From: GCA-2731375 sp002731375
Lineage (GTDB): Bacteria > Pseudomonadota > Alphaproteobacteria > GCA-2731375
Assembly: GCA_030752605.1 (NCBI GenBank)
Contig: JASMDX010000034.1
Location: 1-64,000, forward strand
Length of the DNA: 64,000 nt
Direction: 5' to 3'
Part shown: piece by piece, positions 60,699 to 64,000 of the stretch
Position numbering within the stretch: the first letter of the stretch is position 1
How the letters are laid out: each line of letters opens with the position of its first letter
Notes under the pieces: model-generated
The model's database searches: none
Seen by the model: only the letters and a program-made list of their open reading frames with translations
What the model was told of the DNA's origin: nothing
Translations under genes and position numbers: made by a program

Positions 60699-62642
60699 TT
60701 AGCTATCGATATTCACGGGCAGCGGTAGACGGCCCTTGATGATCTTGCGCGTCGGGGTCAAGGGCATTTCATCCAACAGCACAAGATGCTCGGGCAGCTT
60801 GGTCTTGGCGATGCCGTGGCTCAATAGATAGTCACACAGCATATCCAATTCGATCTCCGGATCGGAAGAGACCGCGAAGCAACAGGCTCGCTCACCCAGG
60901 GCTTTGTCGGGCATGGGCACGATGGCGGATTGCGAGATGGCAGGATGGCTGTCGAGCAGATCTTCGATTTCACGGGGATTATATTTTACGCCGCCACGGT
61001 TGATGATTTCCTTGATCCGGCCCGTGATGGCGAAGTTACCGTTGCCGTCCTGGCTGGCCAGATCGCCGCTGCGGAACCAGCCGTCGGGAGTGAAGGCGGC
61101 GGCGTTGGCATCCGGATTATCGAAATAGCCGGGAAACAGCATCGAGCCGCGAACCTGCAATTCGCCGTCCTCACCGATCCGCGCCTCGGCGCCCGGCGCG
61201 GGCTGGCCAGCGGAAGTAGCGGAGATTTCAATGCCGTCGCCGGGCCGGCAGTACAGTCCGCCCTGGGTCTCCGTCATGCCCCACAGCTGGGTAATCTCAC
61301 AATTTGGCAGCTTGGCGGAGGCCGCCCGCGCCATATCCTCAGGCACCGCGCTACCCGAGAGTATGGCCAGTTTAAGGGTGCTACAATCATGCTTGTCAAA
61401 CAGCCCCATAACCAGGCAGGCGGCCATGTGTGCCGGTGCCGCCAACAGGGCGGTGGCCCGGCCGGCCTCTATCGCTGCGGCCAGATCGGGCGGCGTGAAG
61501 TTGGGCAGCAATAGATTTGCCGCGCCGATATGGAACGACATATGCAGGGCATAAAGGCCGAATAGATGCCCGAAGGGAGGCGCCGACATGATTACATCGT
61601 CGGGTCCCAGTTGATGCGCGCCGACGCCCAGGCGGCCGTTACCCAGCATCGTGTGTGAGTTATGCGGTACCGCCTTGGGCGAGGCCGTGGTGCCGGAGGT
61701 ATAAAGCAGCAACATCGGGTCCGCCGCTACGGGTTGCGGCAATCCCAGCGCATCGGCGCCGGTATCCGTTCCGGCCAGATCCGCGAAGGGCACAGCGCCC
61801 GTCACTGGTACGCCGATGGCGATCACGCTTTGTAGTTTCGGCAGGTCTAAACTCAGGGCCGCCTGGGCGGCAGGGAAACCGCCCGCATCCGCCAGACAGA
61901 TCAGCGCCCGGGCCCGGCTGTGGCCCAACAAGGTTTCGAATTCCCGCTCTCTGTGCGGCATGTAGAGCGTCGTCATCACGGCGCCCAGGCGGGCGATGGC
62001 CAGATAGCTGATGACATATTCGGCCACGTTGGGCAATTGCACCGCGATGACATCGCCCCGGCCCAGGCCAAGGCCGTGTAGGCCGCCCGCCAGGCGGTCC
62101 ACTCGGGCCCATAGATCGGCGTAGCTGATCATGGTTTTGTCCTGAATGAGCAGCGCCGGCGCATCGCCGCGTTCTGCCGCATGGCGGGTGAGGAGGCCAG
62201 ACAAGGTATCGTTGTTCCACCAGCCCTGTTCGCTGTAATGATGGGCCCGCCCGGGATCGAAGGCCATGGCATCGCGCAAGGCGAGGGCGTCGTCGTGATA
62301 TTGAAAGCGTTCCTCATGGGGCATGAAGCGTTCCTCGCGAAAACGTTTGCCGCCGCCCAGGTCCAGCAGGCGTTGAAAGTGATTTGTGTGAAAGCGCCGC
62401 CGTTCCATCATGGTGCGGATATAAATCACCTGAATTTCACTCAGGCCGATCCGTTCGGCGATTTGGCCGTCGCTCATGCCCCGTTCATGGCGGCTTGCCG
62501 CGATGGCGTCGAAATCCAACTCGCGGATTGGATCGCCGCGGCGGCTTTGTTTGTTGTGGCTAATCTCGAAGATCAGCTCGCCATAGCTCTCGATCATGGC
62601 GGCGGTGACGCCGATCTGCCGGCGGTTTAGACCCTGTGCCAT
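60699..62642 (-). CDS. AMP-dependent acyl-CoA ligase with N-terminal helix-turn-helix region
   Basis: 647 residues from ATG 62642, one base after the stop of the Fe-S gene. Residues about 1-115 are not part of a normal ligase: RGMSDGQIAERIGLSEIQVI followed by YIRTMMERRRF looks like a helix-turn-helix. The ANL ligase follows from about 140, with LLLYTSGTTASPKAVPH, ITQLWGMTETQGG, WFRSGDLASQDGNGNFAITGRIKEIINRGG and the catalytic Lys in PTRKIIKGRLPLP. It probably activates a fatty or aromatic acid. Coupled to the Fe-S protein gene upstream. Confidence 0.85.
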   Translation of the reverse strand: MAQGLNRRQIGVTAAMIESYGELIFEISHNKQSRRGDPIRELDFDAIAASRHERGMSDGQIAERIGLSEIQVIYIRTMMERRRFHTNHFQRLLDLGGGKRFREERFMPHEERFQYHDDALALRDAMAFDPGRAHHYSEQGWWNNDTLSGLLTRHAAERGDAPALLIQDKTMISYADLWARVDRLAGGLHGLGLGRGDVIAVQLPNVAEYVISYLAIARLGAVMTTLYMPHREREFETLLGHSRARALICLADAGGFPAAQAALSLDLPKLQSVIAIGVPVTGAVPFADLAGTDTGADALGLPQPVAADPMLLLYTSGTTASPKAVPHNSHTMLGNGRLGVGAHQLGPDDVIMSAPPFGHLFGLYALHMSFHIGAANLLLPNFTPPDLAAAIEAGRATALLAAPAHMAACLVMGLFDKHDCSTLKLAILSGSAVPEDMARAASAKLPNCEITQLWGMTETQGGLYCRPGDGIEISATSAGQPAPGAEARIGEDGELQVRGSMLFPGYFDNPDANAAAFTPDGWFRSGDLASQDGNGNFAITGRIKEIINRGGVKYNPREIEDLLDSHPAISQSAIVPMPDKALGERACCFAVSSDPEIELDMLCDYLLSHGIAKTKLPEHLVLLDEMPLTPTRKIIKGRLPLPVNIDS

Positions 62643-62643
62643 G

Positions 62644-63564
62644 TCAGGCCTCCGCTTTCGCTTTAGACCGGCGAATGGGATCGGCCAATGAGGCCTTGGT
62701 GGCGATGGGGCAGACCCGCATGCATTCAAAACACTGCGCCAGCAAGCCGCCGGAACCCACCGACATTTTGTACCAGAGCATCTTGTTGTCGGGATCGAAC
62801 AGTGCTTCTTCCCGGCCCTGGCCGTCTTCCGCGGCCATGGCCCGCTCCAACAACGCGGGCACGGCCTCGTACTGTTGACTCATCTCGGCGCAGGCAGCCA
62901 TGTCGTAGTGCATTTCCGCCTGCTTGCCGGCCTCGTCGATCCCACCAGAGAGGCATTGCACGGGGCAGAATTTCTGGCACGGGGTGCGCCCGGCTTGGCG
63001 GTACATGGAAACACAGGACGGCGCCGGGCATGGGTTTTGGGCCATGGGCCGGTCGGGGGGTAATTCCAGCTCGGTAAAGATCGAGGCGAAATACATGTAG
63101 CCAAATTCAGGATGCAGCAGGATATCGCCAGCCAGTGACCGCGCCCCGATGCCGGCGACTTCCGCGTGCAGTTTCAGGCTTTGCAGCGGCACGCGGGGGC
63201 CTTTTTCGTTGTCCATGTCGGGCGGGCAATAGATCGCCGGTGTCTGGTATTTGCTCTCAATGAAAAAGGCGGCGCCATAGGAAATGGTATAGGCCCGCGT
63301 TTCGGTGGAGCCGAAATAACCCATGGCCTTGGCTGGCACAGCCCAGGCTCCCTGGGTCTGACCGCCGACGCCAAGAGAGATTACCGATTTGATCTTTGGC
63401 ATGATATCCGAGGGGCGGTGGCCGGGTGGTGCGATTAGCTCCAACGCGTCCAAATCGGCCACACCAGCCGCCAGAGCACCCTTGCGCAGGCAATAGTCCA
63501 GGACCGTCTGTTTCGCTTCGGTTGCGTCGAATTTCGTCCCGTTGGCCACGTTGTATTCTCCCAT
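62644..63564 (-). CDS. 4Fe-4S protein related to epoxyqueuosine reductase
   Basis: 306 residues from ATG 63564 (a TTG four codons upstream is possible). The N-terminal half resembles QueG/COG1600 proteins (SVISLGVGG, ISYGAAFFIE, AGIGARSLAGDILLHPEFGYMYFAS). Cys groups suited to two 4Fe-4S clusters follow: CPAPSC, CQKFCPVQC and CFECMRVCP. The canonical QueG order is not fully met and the C-terminal repeats are absent, so it is probably another reductase. It is coupled to the HTH-ligase gene. Confidence 0.78.
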   Translation of the reverse strand: MGEYNVANGTKFDATEAKQTVLDYCLRKGALAAGVADLDALELIAPPGHRPSDIMPKIKSVISLGVGGQTQGAWAVPAKAMGYFGSTETRAYTISYGAAFFIESKYQTPAIYCPPDMDNEKGPRVPLQSLKLHAEVAGIGARSLAGDILLHPEFGYMYFASIFTELELPPDRPMAQNPCPAPSCVSMYRQAGRTPCQKFCPVQCLSGGIDEAGKQAEMHYDMAACAEMSQQYEAVPALLERAMAAEDGQGREEALFDPDNKMLWYKMSVGSGGLLAQCFECMRVCPIATKASLADPIRRSKAKAEA

Positions 63565-63700
63565 ATTACCAGGCAATCCTACGGCGCTTCGTCATGCTTG
63601 GAAAGATGAACCTAGGATAAACGGCCCTCTCAGATCCTATTCAGGCGGGCGATGGCATGGTGCGGACATTGATGACGAAAAACCGGAATTGGAGACCGCT

Positions 63701-64000
63701 ATGAAGACCGCCAAGCCCGTTGGCCGCCGCACAACCGCTGTCACGGCAGCTCCCATTGCCGCTCTGACAGCCACCGCCATACTATTAAGTGCTTGTATCA
63801 CGACCGAGGCCCCGAAACAGGGCGCGGGTACGCTCTTGGGCCGGTTGGCGGCGCCTTGGCGGGCTCGCAGGTGGGTAAGGGCCGTGGCCGGCTCGTTGCC
63901 GTGGCCGCCGGTACCATTCTGGGCGCCTTCGGCGGCGCCGAGATTGGCCGTTCGTTGGATCGGGCCGACCGTATCGCCCTGGCCAATGCCCAGGAGCAAG
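63701..64000 (+). pseudogene. Glycine-zipper lipoprotein with a frameshift (3' end beyond window)
   Basis: ATG 63701 has GGAG seven bases upstream. A lipoprotein signal ends in the lipobox LSAC with Cys32, then TTEAPKQGAGTLLG. At about 63841 the frame breaks: the glycine-zipper part PVGGALAGSQVGKGRGRLVA, AGTILGAFGGAEIGRSLDRA continues in another frame to the window edge. One missing base in the GGGCC run at 63838-63842 explains it. Such proteins are surface antigens of the rickettsia 17-kDa/OmpA-like 2TM type. A sequencing error would give an intact gene. Confidence 0.75.

Noticed and set aside
63836..63850. Programmed -1 frameshift in the glycine-zipper gene
   Set aside because: No X-XXY-YYZ slippery sequence or downstream stimulator is visible; a one-base loss explains it.

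Overview
The window looks like chromosomal DNA of a GC-rich alphaproteobacterium, most likely Rhodospirillales-like. The indications are a class I lysyl-tRNA synthetase, a DUF4170 protein, a class IIA aldolase, complete urt and ure clusters, a TPP-riboswitch-controlled thiamin-precursor transporter and Mrp/Mbh-like antiporter genes. I see no tRNA, rRNA, CRISPR array, complete insertion sequence or phage.

Layout: 1-1853 is a CHASE2-adenylate cyclase running off the left edge. 2076-10671 (minus) carries a ten-gene Mrp-type cation/H+ antiporter operon followed by fbaA. 10949-11608 is a two-domain cold-shock protein. 11702-15126 is thiamin salvage: thiZ-thiX-thiY behind a TPP riboswitch, with tenA divergent. 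15445-20190 holds two divergent large subunits of xanthine-dehydrogenase-family molybdoenzymes without their partner subunits. 20361-32161 mixes housekeeping and catabolic genes: class IV aminotransferase, DinG-like helicase, lysyl-tRNA synthetase, two SMP-30 lactonase-like proteins, MFS and EamA transporters, a Gfo/Idh/MocA oxidoreductase and folE. 32221-42793 (minus) is one compact urea unit, urtABCDE-ureDABCEFG, with a near-perfect sigma-54 promoter in front of urtA. 43834-63564 contains prpE, a thioesterase, a MATE/ANK-like transporter, typA, a CoA-transferase, a DoeB-like deacylase, an APH-type kinase, cysK, a DHA2 exporter, a P450 with a MaoC-like partner, a SIMPL protein, an HTH-AMP-ligase fusion and a Fe-S protein. 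The right edge is a frameshifted glycine-zipper lipoprotein.

Two gene sets clearly work together. UrtABCDE imports urea under probable nitrogen (sigma-54) control for the urease encoded behind it. ThiXYZ imports a thiamin pyrimidine degradation product that a TenA_E-type hydrolase can process.

A recurrent theme is gene decay. Remnants of an SDR, an isopropylmalate/isocitrate dehydrogenase, a TauD-like dioxygenase, a class GN-like sortase and a PAS-like protein sit between intact genes. Two intact enzymes (a molybdoenzyme and a MaoC protein) have an altered catalytic acidic residue. I did not find a clearly new multi-gene defence or mobile system. The best leads for new biology are the HTH-AMP-ligase fusion beside its Fe-S partner, the split-MrpA antiporter with its 83-residue extra subunit, and the Glu-to-Gln molybdoenzyme.
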